NCBI GenBank assembly: GCA_051294375.1
Contig: CM119270.1
Span: forward strand, 8,605,213-8,669,212
Origin: Paraspadella gotoi
Lineage: Eukaryota; Chaetognatha
Length of the DNA: 64,000 nt
Direction: 5' to 3'
Position 1 is the first letter of the stretch; each line of letters starts with the position of its first letter. Below are positions 48,301 through 50,428 of the stretch, piece after piece. Position numbers and translations under genes: made by a program. The notes below the pieces were generated by a model. It saw only the letters and a program-made list of their open reading frames with translations. It searched no databases and had not been told where the DNA came from.

Positions 48301-50428
48301 GATACATTGTGGCGGTATATTCACACCGCCTCAACATTTAGATTTAATACTGCAATATGTAAATAAAATTGAGAATTCAATCTCATTTAAGATCATATTA
48401 AATAATCATCTCTTACAGTTGGACTTCTCTTTTTCTCTTTCTTTCTCTCTCTTTCTCTATCTCTCTCACTCATACTTTGTTACTTTGTTTTATTTACGAT
48501 GAATGATTAATCACGTCAATGAATGACTATCATCGCATCAATGAATGATTATCATCACATCAATGAATGACTGTCATCGCATCAACATTTGATTATCATC
48601 GCATCAATCATTTCGTTATCATCGCTTCAATTATTGGTTATTAGTTATCATCGCATCAATTTTTTGTTTTTCTTCTTTTATTTCTTTATTTCCTTCTCTC
48701 GTCTGGCGAGATCACTATTATTTTAAGATTTTTTATTACCAAACCCAATCGCTAACCGTAATCACCAACCCTAATCCCTAACTCCCGAACCCTCGACTCC
48801 AATCCTTAATTTTAACCCGAACCTTTAAGCTTAGTCCTTAACCATAATCCTTAATAACAATCACTAACCTGAACCCTAACCTAATCTCGCACCATTATTC
48901 AGAATTTAAGGCGAAATGTGGTGCTTTGAGAAGCCCAAAGGCCGCTTTGTAAGGGCGAACTACAATGTCTGACATTCAATTAATTTCTTATTTATGAATA
49001 TTATTTGTACTAATCCAGTATCCCATATTCATTAATGATATATTAAGTAGTAAAGTAGCATATCCATTTATATGTGGATAAGGCGCTAAGTGGGCTGAAG
49101 ATGACTATCCGCAAATTCTTTAACCCATCTAGCAGCCATGGAACGGGTCCTGGGCTTGGAACTAGGCTTGAGGGTTTTCCACGCCCCCAAGGCGGCTTAC
49201 GGCCGTCCTCACACTTCCCACAGGGTAGGTACCGGGTTGTACCGGGTTCAATCCCAACCCAGTACCTAGTGGTCATGAGCTGATGGCTTTACTCAATGAG
49301 CCACCGGGTCACAACTGAAAGTGTCATGCTTATTGGCGGGGTGAACCTAGGCAATGCCCAACTACATATATAGTTATTATTCCAGGTCAGTACCTAGGCA
49401 AAGTGTTTGTTGTTCCTCATTCTCGTGCCAATCACTTTGTGAAAGGGGCCAATCTTGAAGACATTAAAGAGAAGGTATTGTATAATATTTTAATAATAAA
49501 ATGGTAAGAAATTATATATTTCGTTGTCTGCAGGTTGCAGAAATGCTTATTCAACGAAAGATTGATGGCGTTCAACATAAAGAGAGTGTGGACGACCTCA
49601 TGCAGGTGGCGCTGCAAAGACTGGACGGATCTGACAGAGTTTTCAACCGCAACAGTATGCTGCTCATCTGCATGAGAGCCAGGATTAAGCAGGTCAAAGA
49701 TAACTTGAGGCGATGTCATAGATGATGATTGATGAGGATCATAATGAATACGATGGTGATTATTATGACGAGTGATCAGGTGATTCGCGCGGCTTACACT
49801 CTGGAGGACGAGACAATCACTGCCGAAGGCGTGATTCTTAATGAGGGATGCCTTGCGCCCGACAGCGAAGAGGATGAAGAGAAAAGGATTCAACACGCCA
49901 TAGAAAAATTAGGCAAGCTGATGCAGGTAATTGGTTGGATTTGCAAAAGGAAGTAATATATAAAACATATTATTATATTATATTATTAACTTCATATATT
50001 ATATAAATAATAGATAATATCTGTAATTGAAAAAATAAATACATAAATACAGAAGGCCCATACAGTTTACAATGCATCATGACAAAAAAAAAAGATTATC
50101 ATTAATATATTCTGGGTCACATTCTTTGAAATATTATACAACTTTATTGATAGGGAAGCCAGGTACTCTTGCCTTGGAGTAAATAAACTCGACTGCAGGG
50201 ACCTGCTATGTAAGATATGTAAGATTGATGGAGGCCTTAAACCACCAAAGCCTGTCCAAAGTCAGGGGCAAGATAGCTTATTTATGAAATGAATGGATAA
50301 TTTTTATATTGGTTGTACCAATTTCATAAAACGAACGAAAAACAAAAATAGTATTAAATTTTTTCTAGGTTCCTCCGACTACGGGGGCCACGTACGGTGG
50401 TGCGAAATCCGTCCCAGGAGTTTCTTAA
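2572..50428 (+). CDS. SLC9C1: SLC9C-type sperm Na+/H+ exchanger with voltage sensor and cNBD (whole spliced gene span)
   Basis: Span of a multi-exon gene; the exons are listed separately. The family exchanges Na+ for H+ in the sperm flagellar membrane and is gated by voltage and, in some animals, by cyclic nucleotides. The exons give the typical order: exchanger helices with an SIRG version of the GLRG motif (e3), a membrane helix ending in an INGITM motif (e4), FLADADW linker (e5/e6), CPEC motif (e6), S1 to S4 (e8-e11), a conserved TRHAATRIL helix (e13), cNBD (e14-e17) and tail (e18-e23). Phases match at almost all junctions, which is strong support for one gene. About 1000 residues are visible; the family is usually about 1150-1300, so roughly the first 300, including the Na+-binding motif, are missing. 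Introns reach about 10 kb because of inserted transposons. The gene converges with TRIM9. Confidence 0.9.
3282..3387 (+). CDS. SLC9C exchanger, candidate exon e2 (transmembrane helix)
   Basis: After acceptor CTCTAG at 3281 the frame reads IHLYTETQERTLLQ and then a hydrophobic helix, IIIELFNIVITFVLTFVIVS. This would be the helix pair before e3 in an NHE. The phase (two leading bases) fits e1. Several GT donors lie near 3370-3400, so the 3' end is approximate. The usual GVLAVV helix between e1 and e2 was not found, so an exon may be missing or these two calls may be wrong. Confidence 0.35.
3388..3884. other. Intron without recognisable features
   Basis: AT-rich sequence between candidate e2 and e3, with a pyrimidine tract near 3851-3875 leading into the e3 acceptor. 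No repeat match or coding signal was recognised. Confidence 0.4.
3885..4116 (+). CDS. SLC9C exchanger exon e3 (last exchanger helices, SIRG motif)
   Basis: Encodes two hydrophobic helices, the first SLSIVFYILLMVTRVLFVLI, then YPLLRITGFGITWRGAVV and VWSSIRGVVPLFLAARV. This is the NHE pattern R-YPLL-GYG-TW...W.GLRG, whose arginine is conserved across exchangers. The acceptor is one of the AGs at 3882, 3884 or 3887; 3885 is a choice. The frame runs on through VHLQPRHAYFEPLDKKR to donor GTGAAAAT at 4117, leaving two bases that join in phase to e4. An earlier GT at 4067 would break the frame, so it was not used. Confidence 0.85.
4545..5095. repeat. 18-bp minisatellite (AATTTGGTCAACTGGCAT unit)
   Basis: Roughly thirty copies of AATTTGGTCAACTGGCAT with point changes. 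Open frames on both strands encode hexapeptides such as MPVDQI; these are periodicity artefacts. Confidence 0.85.
5955..6395. repeat. 18-bp minisatellite, inverted relative to 4545-5095
   Basis: Copies of ATGCCAGTTGACCAAATT, the reverse complement of the unit at 4545-5095. The two arrays could pair as a long inverted repeat with a loop of about 0.9 kb. Confidence 0.85.
7085..7925 (-). mobile_element. MITE-B family copy (non-autonomous TIR element)
   Basis: Matches, in reverse, the copy at 19420-20180. Shared text includes TTTGGTGGTTTAAGGCCTCC and CCCAGTGAACCTGGCTTCCC. Both ends carry inverted AT-rich text (AGTACTA...TATAAATATAG). No coding capacity was seen. A further reversed R1 fragment follows at about 7965-8395. 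Confidence 0.6.
7965..8395 (-). repeat. R1 module fragments in reverse
   Basis: Two tandem modules with CATTTAAACTCATTTCCACT and CTTTCCTACCCACACACA, without either R1 end. They lie about 90 bases before exon e4. Confidence 0.7.
8486..8615 (+). CDS. SLC9C exchanger exon e4 (final exchanger helix)
   Basis: Acceptor TTGTAG at 8480-8485 and donor AAAAGG/GTGAGA at 8616. The first base completes the split Arg codon from e3. The frame encodes SEIADTI, then the helix LVSTVGVSLLLMVINGITM and MLSALGYNQVSLAKR, matching the NHE pattern GIV.LTLLINATT...L...SLAKR. It ends on a codon boundary, in phase with e5. Confidence 0.9.
9234..11954 (+). mobile_element. MITE-A copy split by a nested R1 insertion
   Basis: The left half (9234-about 9625) and right half (about 11488-11954) align to consecutive parts of the intact MITE-A at 45680-46463. 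The ends are CCATGATGG and its inverse CCATCATGG, flanked by TA on both sides (9232-9233 and 11955-11956). The 1.85 kb between the halves is an R1 element, so R1 inserted after MITE-A. Confidence 0.75.
9628..11478 (+). repeat. R1 repeat family, complete nested copy
   Basis: The best copy for defining R1, since its host MITE-A gives both borders. The left end is a hairpin of CAGATCTGCTCATCAACAGA type followed by CACTTTGTCGGTCCG and CCGTCC tandem units. Next come five or six diverged modules (from about 9815, 9985, 10275, 10545 and 10715), then 18-bp units near 10890 and 11250, a (GA)n tract at 11080, and the right end GCAGATCCGACATTGTTTGC. The stretch 10465-10560 resembles the LTR-family text at 12390-12550. 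No transposase-like frame was seen. Confidence 0.75.
12191..12235 (+). tRNA. 3' part of a tRNA-Leu copied with its CCA (primer-derived, not a gene)
   Basis: Contains a variable arm (CTCC...GGAG), a perfect T arm (GTGGGTTCGAATCCCAC), a seven-base acceptor strand, a discriminator A and CCA. Animal nuclear tRNA genes do not encode CCA. The 5' half is absent or unrecognisable. Directly after the CCA begins a reversed LTR end (CATTTAAGTAAG), so this is best read as a reverse-transcribed primer tRNA joined to an LTR. Confidence 0.65.
12236..12550 (-). mobile_element. Solo LTR of the tRNA-Leu-primed LTR family
   Basis: On the minus strand it ends ...CTACTTACTTAAATG-like (here CAACTTACTTAAATG), preceded by CCACTTTG(A/G)TTTCAT and a TATAAATAG-like box near 12355, as in the LTR at 25690-25957. 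The upstream part (12390-12550) is purine-rich on the minus strand and partly recurs at 10465-10560. No coding region is attached. Confidence 0.5.
12551..13683. other. Intronic sequence, no feature recognised
   Basis: AT-rich, unique within the window as far as I can see. An imperfect inverted relationship exists between text near 12830 (CAAGCGCCGGTAGAAAAACG) and near 13410-13445 (GTATTTCTACCGGGGCTTGT), suggesting a roughly 610-bp TIR element, 12817-13450, with no ORF. Confidence 0.4.
13684..14270 (+). repeat. R1 left-end fragment
   Basis: Begins GATCCCGACTCTATAATTCA, runs through the GTCC tandem and one module, then AATTAATTAATCAAT simple sequence. The right end is missing. A detached module piece lies at 14350-14435. 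Confidence 0.7.
14695..14765. repeat. Degenerate telomere-like CCCTAA tract
   Basis: Irregular CCTAACCCTA-type units mixed with variants such as CCTAACCGAAAC. Similar tracts occur at 18215, 48745 and 51003. Interstitial and too diverged to be a functional telomere. Confidence 0.5.
14920..15386 (-). repeat. R1 left-end fragment in reverse
   Basis: Two modules, a GGAC-type run and the reversed left-end hairpin ending GCAGATCTAACTAAAAAA. It ends about 75 bases before exon e5. Confidence 0.7.
15462..15535 (+). CDS. SLC9C exchanger exon e5 (short linker exon)
   Basis: A 74-base exon found by phase: acceptor CTACAG at 15461, donor ACAG/GTTCAT at 15536. It reads VNMWTVLKKIQLSIEKWALF then LHSD plus two bases. 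Joined to e6 it gives SDR-FLADADW, matching the SLC9C linker in which an amphipathic helix precedes K-FLADADW. It starts on a codon boundary after e4 and completes the e6 first codon exactly. Confidence 0.85.
15874..16059 (+). CDS. SLC9C exchanger exon e6 (FLADADW and CPEC linker)
   Basis: Acceptor TTTTAG at 15873, donor CTAG/GTAGTT at 16060. Encodes FLADADWAYIERIV, an acidic stretch, and CPECHSRHPNSPSNKELEDM followed by EEEAR. The CP.C....P...E...M.EEAR pattern is characteristic of SLC9C proteins between the exchanger and the voltage sensor. The two trailing bases join e7 to give Arg. Confidence 0.9.
16720..17110 (-). mobile_element. LTR retroelement fragment: U3/TATA, gag start, LTR tail
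   Basis: On the minus strand, 17110 down to 16920 matches the U3 part of the LTR at 25690, with TATAAATACC as promoter. A short gag N-terminus follows, starting MDFAVRKKAEPAAPP and stopping at about 16797. The terminal LTR text CTACTTACTTAAATG lies near 16720-16745. It is an internally deleted, non-functional relative of the element at 25690-26928. Confidence 0.6.
18215..18400. repeat. Degenerate TTAGGG-like tract
   Basis: Scattered GTTAGGGTTAGGG and TTAGGTTAGG units in diverged sequence. It is flanked by inverted text: AGCGAATTAG...GGCGCCTTGGCCTTTG at 18171 and CAAAGGCCAAGTCGCCTTCC...TAATTCGCTACTTT at 18413. The whole 18165-18450 block could therefore be one hairpin-ended element. Confidence 0.55.
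18687..18845 (+). CDS. SLC9C exchanger exon e7 (pre-voltage-sensor linker)
   Basis: Acceptor CCGCAG at 18686, donor TACAG/GTATTTG at 18846. Encodes QRILRLEGVNYSQQYNKGSI, then an acidic helix and GYTNIDEQMVEY. Directly following the CPEC linker, the R.LR.E.I.Y..Q...G pattern is the expected SLC9C segment. It leaves two bases. e8 accepts these in a frame that is open only for about 27 codons; see the finding on e8. Confidence 0.88.
19420..20180 (+). mobile_element. MITE-B family copy
   Basis: Inverted ends: AGTATATTTATATATAGTAC near 19487 and its partner TACTATGTATAAATATAGCC near 20088. The core includes CACCAGGTACTCTGGGAGTG and GATGGAGGCCTTAAACCACC, shared with 7085-7925 and 50105-50335. No coding capacity. 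Located in the e7-e8 intron. Confidence 0.6.
20878..21975 (-). repeat. R1 copy in reverse carrying a SINE-A insertion
   Basis: Starts with the reversed right end (AAGTTTGAGCAAACAATGTC) and contains AATTAATTAA simple sequence, two modules and the GGAC run. The left-end hairpin has been replaced by a TTATTATTATT run at 21950-21985. A SINE-A copy sits inside at 21169-21420. Confidence 0.65.
21169..21420 (-). mobile_element. SINE-A (tRNA-derived head)
   Basis: On the minus strand it begins with a tRNA-like head. The A box is TGGCTCATTGAGTAAAG and the B-box-like GGGTTCAATCCC lies about 35 bases on; a body ending CACTTAGCGCCTTATCCAC follows. Related copies are at 27013, 49073 and 54505. These are Pol III promoter features of a SINE. 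Confidence 0.7.
22005..23275 (-). repeat. R1 copy in reverse with minisatellite
   Basis: The reversed right end is at 22007-22040. Next come 18-bp AATTTGGTCAACTGGCAT units (22215-22735) and two modules, and the reversed left hairpin lies at about 23240-23270. It is flanked by another R1 left-end scrap at 23287-23410. Confidence 0.7.
22215..22735. repeat. 18-bp minisatellite (AATTTGGTCAACTGGCAT unit)
   Basis: Same unit and orientation as 4545-5095. Open frames on both strands are hexapeptide repeats and are not called as genes. Confidence 0.85.
23672..24350. repeat. R1 fragments, left end forward then reversed copy
   Basis: 23672-23815 is a forward left end (hairpin, CACTTTGTCGGTCCG, TATCATGTCAGAACATCGAA). 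23880-24350 is reversed module sequence ending in a damaged hairpin (CTGCTGAAAGCAG). Together they look like two truncated copies joined tail to tail. Confidence 0.65.
24803..25264 (+). CDS. Unrecognised coding-like region in the e7-e8 intron
   Basis: After an AG at 24800-24802 an open frame runs GACGTCATGAGTTCG..., giving MSSLPSGPDTGSCSLCQARY, a basic stretch, and LQRWAATLGMMKAFENGGFT. The family is not recognised. From about 25008 a different frame looks more protein-like (WDRQLKRQIGRDLQDQRREE, a charged coiled-coil-like helix), ending at 25191. This suggests a frameshift or a splice within the region. It is more GC-rich than the surrounding intron and on the same strand as the exchanger. 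It could be a nested gene, a retrogene or an exon of another transcript; a role in the exchanger is not supported. Confidence 0.35.
   Translation, partial: DVMSSLPSGPDTGSCSLCQARYRRAIRSDREDLQRWAATLGMMKAFENGGFTYSALTLINHQLIATDFNDNRATRGAQAADELVGPATEAADWARSPRSAKRRASRVSKRKSSEVTMWKEGSRSANKGNMKETDRQTDTKLRPETPSRRVSKA
25400..25625 (+). repeat. R5 interspersed repeat
   Basis: Shares TGTTGCGCCG, CTTGTCTTTTATTCTTTA-like text and GGCGCTAGCAGTCACTTAGA with 34049-34330 and, in reverse, 37965-38165. No ORF. Confidence 0.6.
25690..26928 (+). mobile_element. Deleted LTR retroelement: 5' LTR, gag remnant, truncated 3' LTR
   Basis: 5' LTR about 25690-25957 with TATA box CTATAAATAG (25828) and AATAAA (25911). 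A primer site TGGTGACAGGAGTGGACTCG at 25958 is complementary to the 3' end of a tRNA-Leu. Then gag, then a second LTR part at 26768-26928 nearly identical to 25800-25957. All of pol and part of gag are gone, so it cannot move on its own. Located in the e7-e8 intron. Confidence 0.75.
26038..26782 (+). pseudogene. gag remnant of the LTR element
   Basis: The frame opens VDFAVRRKTAPAAP, alanine/proline-rich, then a coiled-coil stretch (RLEENEARINHRLDQTEVQL and a Met/Lys-rich helix). A proline-rich linker and SPEDFLRSFYEAFKDSM follow, the start of a capsid-like domain that breaks off where the 3' LTR begins. The related minus-strand fragment at 16720-17110 has an ATG where this copy does not. No zinc knuckle, protease or polymerase follows. 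Confidence 0.6.
27013..27230 (+). mobile_element. SINE-A copy
   Basis: Forward copy with A box TGGCTCATTGAGTAAAG and B-box-like GGTTCAATCCC, ending near GTCGTCTTCAGCC. About 85% similar by eye to the other copies. Confidence 0.7.
27574..27773 (+). CDS. SLC9C exchanger exon e8 (voltage sensor S1)
   Basis: Acceptor CCTTCAG at 27573, donor AA/GTGTTTTC at 27774. The helix LAFEIIFIILIIGNSVPLL is S1 of the voltage sensor. Upstream of it two frames compete. The phase dictated by e7 gives DHKMIFPGKLPRCLEGQKFR, which resembles the KLPR-type stretch expected there, but meets TGA at 27653. The S1 frame gives RSQDDISWQTTS instead. A one-base indel or an alternative e7 donor (GTTGAAT at 18835) would explain it. 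The 3' phase to e9 is correct. Confidence 0.75.
27841..27921 (+). CDS. SLC9C exchanger exon e9 (voltage sensor S2)
   Basis: An 81-base exon: acceptor TTTGCAAG at 27840 after a T-rich tract, donor GAG/GTACAAA at 27922. It encodes YGTCSNW, then WVDVCFMTLYIIEFAL, a hydrophobic helix with the acidic residue typical of S2. Phases match e8 and e10. The intron behind it receives the BEL/Pao element only 46 bases downstream. Confidence 0.85.
27968..28533 (+). repeat. 5' LTR of the BEL/Pao element
   Basis: 566 bp, near-identical to 33487-34048. Starts TGTAGAGATATGTCCCCC, ends GTGTTCGTACA. GC-rich 3' half. Confidence 0.9.
28690..31910 (+). pseudogene. BEL/Pao gag region, frame-interrupted
   Basis: A likely start at 28690 (MSRTMASVSQ). 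The coding sense then jumps between frames: 28690-28929, 29432-29800 (coiled coil EEDFEREMAMLQEENDRLRQ), 29821-30108, 30293-31001 and 31420-31908. The 30495-31001 segment (LRHWFGGLARLKLQKFFHRT ... HEMLKDCLAGG ... FPQWKDKF) has the helical pattern of BEL/Pao Gag. 31420-31600 has two zinc knuckles (CFKCLTPNHLAIRC and CNQCRGNHHPMLH). At least four frame changes mean no intact Gag is encoded as assembled. Confidence 0.75.
31950..32570 (+). pseudogene. BEL/Pao protease and start of pol, broken
   Basis: MPVVVEMNGRKRTTYAMIDS with the DSG form of the aspartic protease active site, then CNRCVLKE. The sense shifts frame near 32110 and again near 32240, where HLKGVTFPNLPDKEVGVLLP resembles the pre-polymerase segment of BEL/Pao Pol. 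No YxDD polymerase motif was found before the 3' LTR. Confidence 0.7.
32571..33486 (+). other. Non-coding 3' part of the BEL/Pao element
   Basis: Between the broken pol start and the 3' LTR. It contains pyrimidine-rich sequence at 33265-33420 and the purine tract before the LTR. No frame resembling polymerase or integrase. Confidence 0.6.
33487..34048 (+). repeat. 3' LTR of the BEL/Pao element
   Basis: 562 bp. It differs from the 5' LTR by a handful of single-base changes and small indels (for example one A at about 33862), consistent with a fairly recent insertion or with sequencing error. Confidence 0.9.
34049..34330 (+). repeat. R5 interspersed repeat (interrupted by the BEL/Pao insertion)
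   Basis: Continues the target repeat: GATCGGTCCATCCAATCTGT then TGCGCCGCAG, with CTGTCTTTTATTCTTTATAC and GGCACTAGCAGTCCCTTAGA. The reversed copy at 37965-38165 shows uninterrupted AAGATCGGTCAATCCAAT. Confidence 0.65.
34430..35885. repeat. R1 copies, reversed fragment then forward copy
   Basis: 34430-34735 is reversed module sequence. At 34737 a forward left end begins (AGTCGGATCTGCTTATCAGC), followed by GTCC tandem units (34878-34917), at least four modules, and 18-bp units at 35820-35870. Confidence 0.7.
35886..36995. repeat. GA-rich microsatellite region with tRNA-like SINE head
   Basis: Several (GA)n runs (35905-35975, 36280-36312, 36500-36585, 36752-36775, 36845-36895) alternate with ATTGATGTAATAGTA-type tandem units at 36085-36160. 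Open frames here are low-complexity Ser/Leu and Arg/Glu runs. A tRNA-like piece lies at 36618-36690. Confidence 0.75.
36618..36690 (+). mobile_element. tRNA-like SINE head
   Basis: TAGCGTGAGCT fits a Pol III A box, and about 30 bases later GGGTTCGCACCC fits a B box, with partial cloverleaf symmetry. It sits among (GA)n tracts. Too poor a fold for a functional tRNA gene. Confidence 0.45.
37150..37640. repeat. R1 chimera: right end plus reversed left end
   Basis: AATTAATTAA runs lead into the right end (GCAGATCCGACATTGTTTGC, 37293), then immediately a reversed module, the GGAC run and the reversed left hairpin ending AGATCCGACTAAAAAG at about 37635. The two ends are in unlike orientation, so two copies have recombined here. 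Confidence 0.65.
37965..38165 (-). repeat. R5 interspersed repeat, reversed
   Basis: Reverse of 34049-34330: GCGCCGCCTTCAGGAAATTC ... AAAGTCACTGCGGCGCAACA then TTGGATTGACCGATCTT. It shows the uninterrupted sequence at the BEL/Pao target site. Confidence 0.6.
38533..38706 (+). CDS. SLC9C exchanger exon e10 (voltage sensor S3)
   Basis: Two acceptors are possible, TGTTAG at 38532 and TTGCAG at 38540. Only 38533 gives the single leading base required by e9. Encodes FAADKKRFFPGSS and the helix GWLDFITLILGIINIITVP with the conserved Asp of S3, then an extracellular loop with WIGSENCRVA. Donor TTAG/GTAATT at 38707. Confidence 0.88.
38988..39113 (+). CDS. SLC9C exchanger exon e11 (voltage sensor S4)
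   Basis: Acceptor TTTCAG at 38987, donor AA/GTGAGG at 39114. Encodes RILRLVRFLRLFRLLR: six arginines at exactly every third position, the hallmark of a voltage-sensing S4 helix. CLPESSSIVQNIRDKAFY then starts the S4-to-cNBD linker. Phases agree with e10 and e12. Confidence 0.93.
39177..39317 (+). CDS. SLC9C exchanger exon e12 (post-S4 linker)
   Basis: Acceptor TCTTAG at 39176, donor ACAA/GTGTTT at 39318. Reads VFAKAAGMTEAQDFIADNLK, then HNMIAPSSLIVDG. I see no strong family motif, but position, length (47 codons) and both phases fit the linker between S4 and the e13 helix. An R1 copy starts about 40 bases after the donor. Confidence 0.75.
39358..39640 (+). repeat. R1 left-end fragment
   Basis: Hairpin AGTCGGATCTGCTTATCAGC plus partner arm, CACTTTGTCGGTCCG, GTCC tandem and the first module, truncated at about 39630. 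It is followed by MITE-B-like AT-rich text to about 40070. Confidence 0.75.
40063..40285 (+). mobile_element. SINE-B copy 1
   Basis: Contains GGTGCTGGAGGCAAGTCATT, a B-box-like GGGGTTCTAGCCC, GCGCTTAACCCGCCTGTAAC, and an end near TTGAACGGTTCTGTCATTAA. Copies recur at 40482 and 42951. Confidence 0.7.
40482..40710 (+). mobile_element. SINE-B copy 2
   Basis: Same sequence as copy 1 with a few changes (GGGGTTTTAGCCC). The 200-bp spacer between copies holds related GGCGACAGGCC/GGCAACATGCC tandem-like text. Confidence 0.7.
40745..42682. mobile_element. Element bounded by about 185-bp inverted repeats, possible Penelope-like ends
   Basis: 40745-40925 and 42495-42682 are inverted copies sharing ACGTACATGTTTCGGCTTTG-type text, a (GA)n core and AACTCTGTGTTGGAAACTTT. 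Each arm carries a motif of the form CTGAAGAAGG-stem-GCCGAAAC, like degenerate hammerheads known from Penelope-like elements. The interior has a GC-rich minus-strand frame of about 180 codons (40766-41308) with no recognised domain. It may be two partial elements placed tail outward. Confidence 0.55.
42951..43190 (+). mobile_element. SINE-B copy 3, ending about 30 bases before exon e13
   Basis: GGACTAAAATCCACCAACCG start, then CATTGGTGCCGGAGGCAAGT, GGGGTTCTCGCCC and TTGAACGGTTCTGTCACTAA. It abuts the pyrimidine tract of the e13 acceptor. Confidence 0.7.
43219..43360 (+). CDS. SLC9C exchanger exon e13 (conserved linker helix)
   Basis: Acceptor TCTATCAG at 43218, donor AAAAG/GTGCGG at 43361. 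Reads YVAQLSAQNPPVEV, then VSLRTRHAATRILDVVS and LLYVHGVLEDSEK. It corresponds to the family pattern in which a PGIAVAVKTRQA..T.LN helix is followed by G-LLDE.EA. Phases match e12 (one base) and e14 (codon boundary). Confidence 0.88.
44253..44456 (+). CDS. SLC9C exchanger exon e14 (start of cNBD-like domain)
   Basis: Acceptor CTCTTAAG at 44252, donor TATGAG/GTAATG at 44457, both on codon boundaries. Encodes ETLDNILERKRLDLCHMPPR, MPLEDVFRTIPWLEGF and then IKFKEGEVLN. The F.SIPWL and KF.EGEV motifs mark the entry to the cyclic-nucleotide-binding fold in SLC9C. Confidence 0.9.
44570..44790. repeat. GC-rich SINE-like insertion
   Basis: A single GC-rich block in an AT-rich intron, with GATGCCCGGGGGGTGAGGCA and GAGAACGAGCACTTAGGTTT. 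Pol III-box-like text can be read on the minus strand, but no second copy is in the window. Confidence 0.35.
44867..44988 (+). CDS. SLC9C exchanger exon e15 (cNBD beta strands)
   Basis: Acceptor ATTATAG at 44866, donor GGCAG/GTTGAG at 44989. Reads GIYILAHGYVLLKG, the typical .IYI...G.V.L. strand pair of a cNBD, then a longer insert to LDIFG. It starts on a codon boundary and leaves two bases, as e16 requires. Confidence 0.85.
45077..45305 (+). CDS. SLC9C exchanger exon e16 (cNBD phosphate-binding region)
   Basis: Acceptor CTCCAG at 45076, donor CCG/GTTATA at 45306. Encodes WPDYIPFLYLKYLLRRGPSA, then MEFAFVT and RGYVINEINMLMPNITVCKA, and finishes CKTPVIAYYLP. This is the cNBD stretch normally reading G.VIGE..LL...R.A.V.C.T.V..Y. 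Here the Gly-Glu pair is Asn-Glu, and the arginine that contacts the cyclic phosphate is not present at the expected place. Confidence 0.9.
45434..45611 (+). CDS. SLC9C exchanger exon e17 (cNBD C-helix)
   Basis: Acceptor TTTAAG at 45433 on a codon boundary. Reads AAKASILLKKFAYR and FENLEARLWKDLAMDYY, the LE.RLW...G helix after the cNBD. The donor A/GTGGGG at 45612 leaves one base and is chosen because e18 needs that phase; without it the frame runs to TAA at 45629. Confidence 0.82.
45680..46463 (+). mobile_element. MITE-A, intact copy with TA target duplication
   Basis: 784 bp, starting CCATGATGGGAAAAAAAAGT and ending with the inverse, with TA on both sides (45678-45679, 46464-46465), as in Tc1/mariner-type elements. 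No transposase frame. A 100-bp insert at about 46318-46425 with a hammerhead-like motif is absent from the split copy at 9234-11954. Confidence 0.8.
46318..46425 (+). repeat. Hammerhead-like insert within MITE-A
   Basis: TGATGAAGACTCGTACCACT followed by AAGAGTCGAAAC: a CUGAUGA-like core, a stem II of GACTC/GAGTC and a GAAA box. The C before UGAUGA is A here, and I could not confirm stems I and III or a cleavage site. The AATAAA-containing tail resembles the ends at 40745 and 42682. Confidence 0.35.
46507..46598 (+). CDS. SLC9C exchanger exon e18 (tail, probable GC donor)
   Basis: Acceptor TTTTTAG at 46506. Reads LEKVTFTMDYTNFH and SAMLLEGTAYLPTLEK. It corresponds to the SLC9C tail pattern F.FT.D....AVLI.G.A. 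No GT donor gives the phase needed by e19 before the stop at 46617. The only fit is GAGAAG/GCGATA, a GC-AG intron. Start phase (two bases) fits e17. Confidence 0.72.
46862..46905. repeat. R5 end fragment
   Basis: AGTCAATGCGGCGCAACACG followed by TTGAACTTGCC matches the R5 end at 38135-38160. It lies just before the e19 acceptor. Confidence 0.5.
46927..46996 (+). CDS. SLC9C exchanger exon e19 (tail)
   Basis: Acceptor CATTTCAG at 46926, donor CATCAG/GTTTGA at 46997. Encodes TITGPCEMPRGEQFMEFTEK, matching the .F.GP..IPR...L.F tail motif of the family. It ends with one base, which e20 completes as Gly. Confidence 0.85.
46997..47594. other. Intron segment without recognised genes
   Basis: AT-rich sequence. 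Around 47330-47430 there are three near-repeats of AGGCATG(C/T) with GACAGAAA, a small tandem array. The open frame over it (47343-47555) is not convincing. Confidence 0.4.
47595..48297. repeat. R1 forward left part plus reversed left end
   Basis: 47595-48185: damaged left end, GTCC tandem, module and AATTAATT/ATCAATCA sequence. 48200-48297: reversed left end with a shortened hairpin (GATCTGCGGATGGCAGATCC). Together they form a palindromic arrangement of two truncated copies. Confidence 0.65.
48305..48395 (+). mobile_element. Short element with GGCGGT hairpin start
   Basis: Starts GTGGCGGTATATTCACACCG and ends CAATATGTAAATAAAATTGA, the same start and end as the longer copy at 56045-56460, so probably an internally deleted copy. 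A third hairpin start is at 50933. Confidence 0.5.
48396..49072. repeat. Simple repeats and degenerate telomere-like tract
   Basis: TTTCTCTC tract (48425-48470), tandem ATCGCATCAATGAATGA-type units (48505-48665), and irregular CCTAACCC units (48745-48890) with CTAATCCCTAACTCCCGAAC. Confidence 0.65.
49073..49375 (-). mobile_element. SINE-A copy next to exon e20
   Basis: Same family as 21169-21420, with a local duplication GTACCGGGTT(G) at 49230-49250. Its tail (GGGTGAACCTAGGCAATGCC) ends about 15 bases before the e20 acceptor. Confidence 0.7.
49386..49474 (+). CDS. SLC9C exchanger exon e20 (tail)
   Basis: Acceptor ATTCCAG at 49385, donor GAGAAG/GTATTG at 49475. Reads GQYLGKVFVVPHSRANHFVK and GANLEDIKEK. 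The first two bases complete Gly with e19. Assigned to the exchanger by phase and position; the motif itself is not one I recognise. Confidence 0.78.
49534..49692 (+). CDS. SLC9C exchanger exon e21 (tail)
   Basis: Acceptor TCTGCAG at 49533. Reads VAEMLIQRKIDGVQHKESVD and FNRNSMLLICMRARIKQ. The intron after it is taken as GTCAAAGA (49693) to ATCAG (49779), 87 bases, keeping the frame into e22. An alternative donor at 49715 leaves one base and does not fit. Confidence 0.78.
49780..49926 (+). CDS. SLC9C exchanger exon e22 (acidic tail)
   Basis: Acceptor GATCAG at 49779, donor ATGCAG/GTAATT at 49927, phase zero on both sides. Encodes VIRAAYTLEDETITAEGVIL, then an acidic stretch (DSEEDEEKRIQHAIEKLGKL). 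Confidence 0.78.
50105..50335 (+). mobile_element. MITE-B fragment
   Basis: GATAGGGAAGCCAGGTACTC, GATGGAGGCCTTAAACCACC and GATAATTTTTATATTGGTTG match the cores at 7085-7925 and 19420-20180. It ends about 30 bases before the terminal exon. Confidence 0.65.
50369..50428 (+). CDS. SLC9C exchanger exon e23 (C-terminus and stop)
   Basis: Acceptor TTTTCTAG at 50368, phase zero. Reads VPPTTGATYGGAKSVPGVS and stops with TAA at 50426-50428. An AATAAA lies near 50628. A diverged second copy of this exon occurs at 51187. Confidence 0.75.
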   Translation, partial: VPPTTGATYGGAKSVPGVS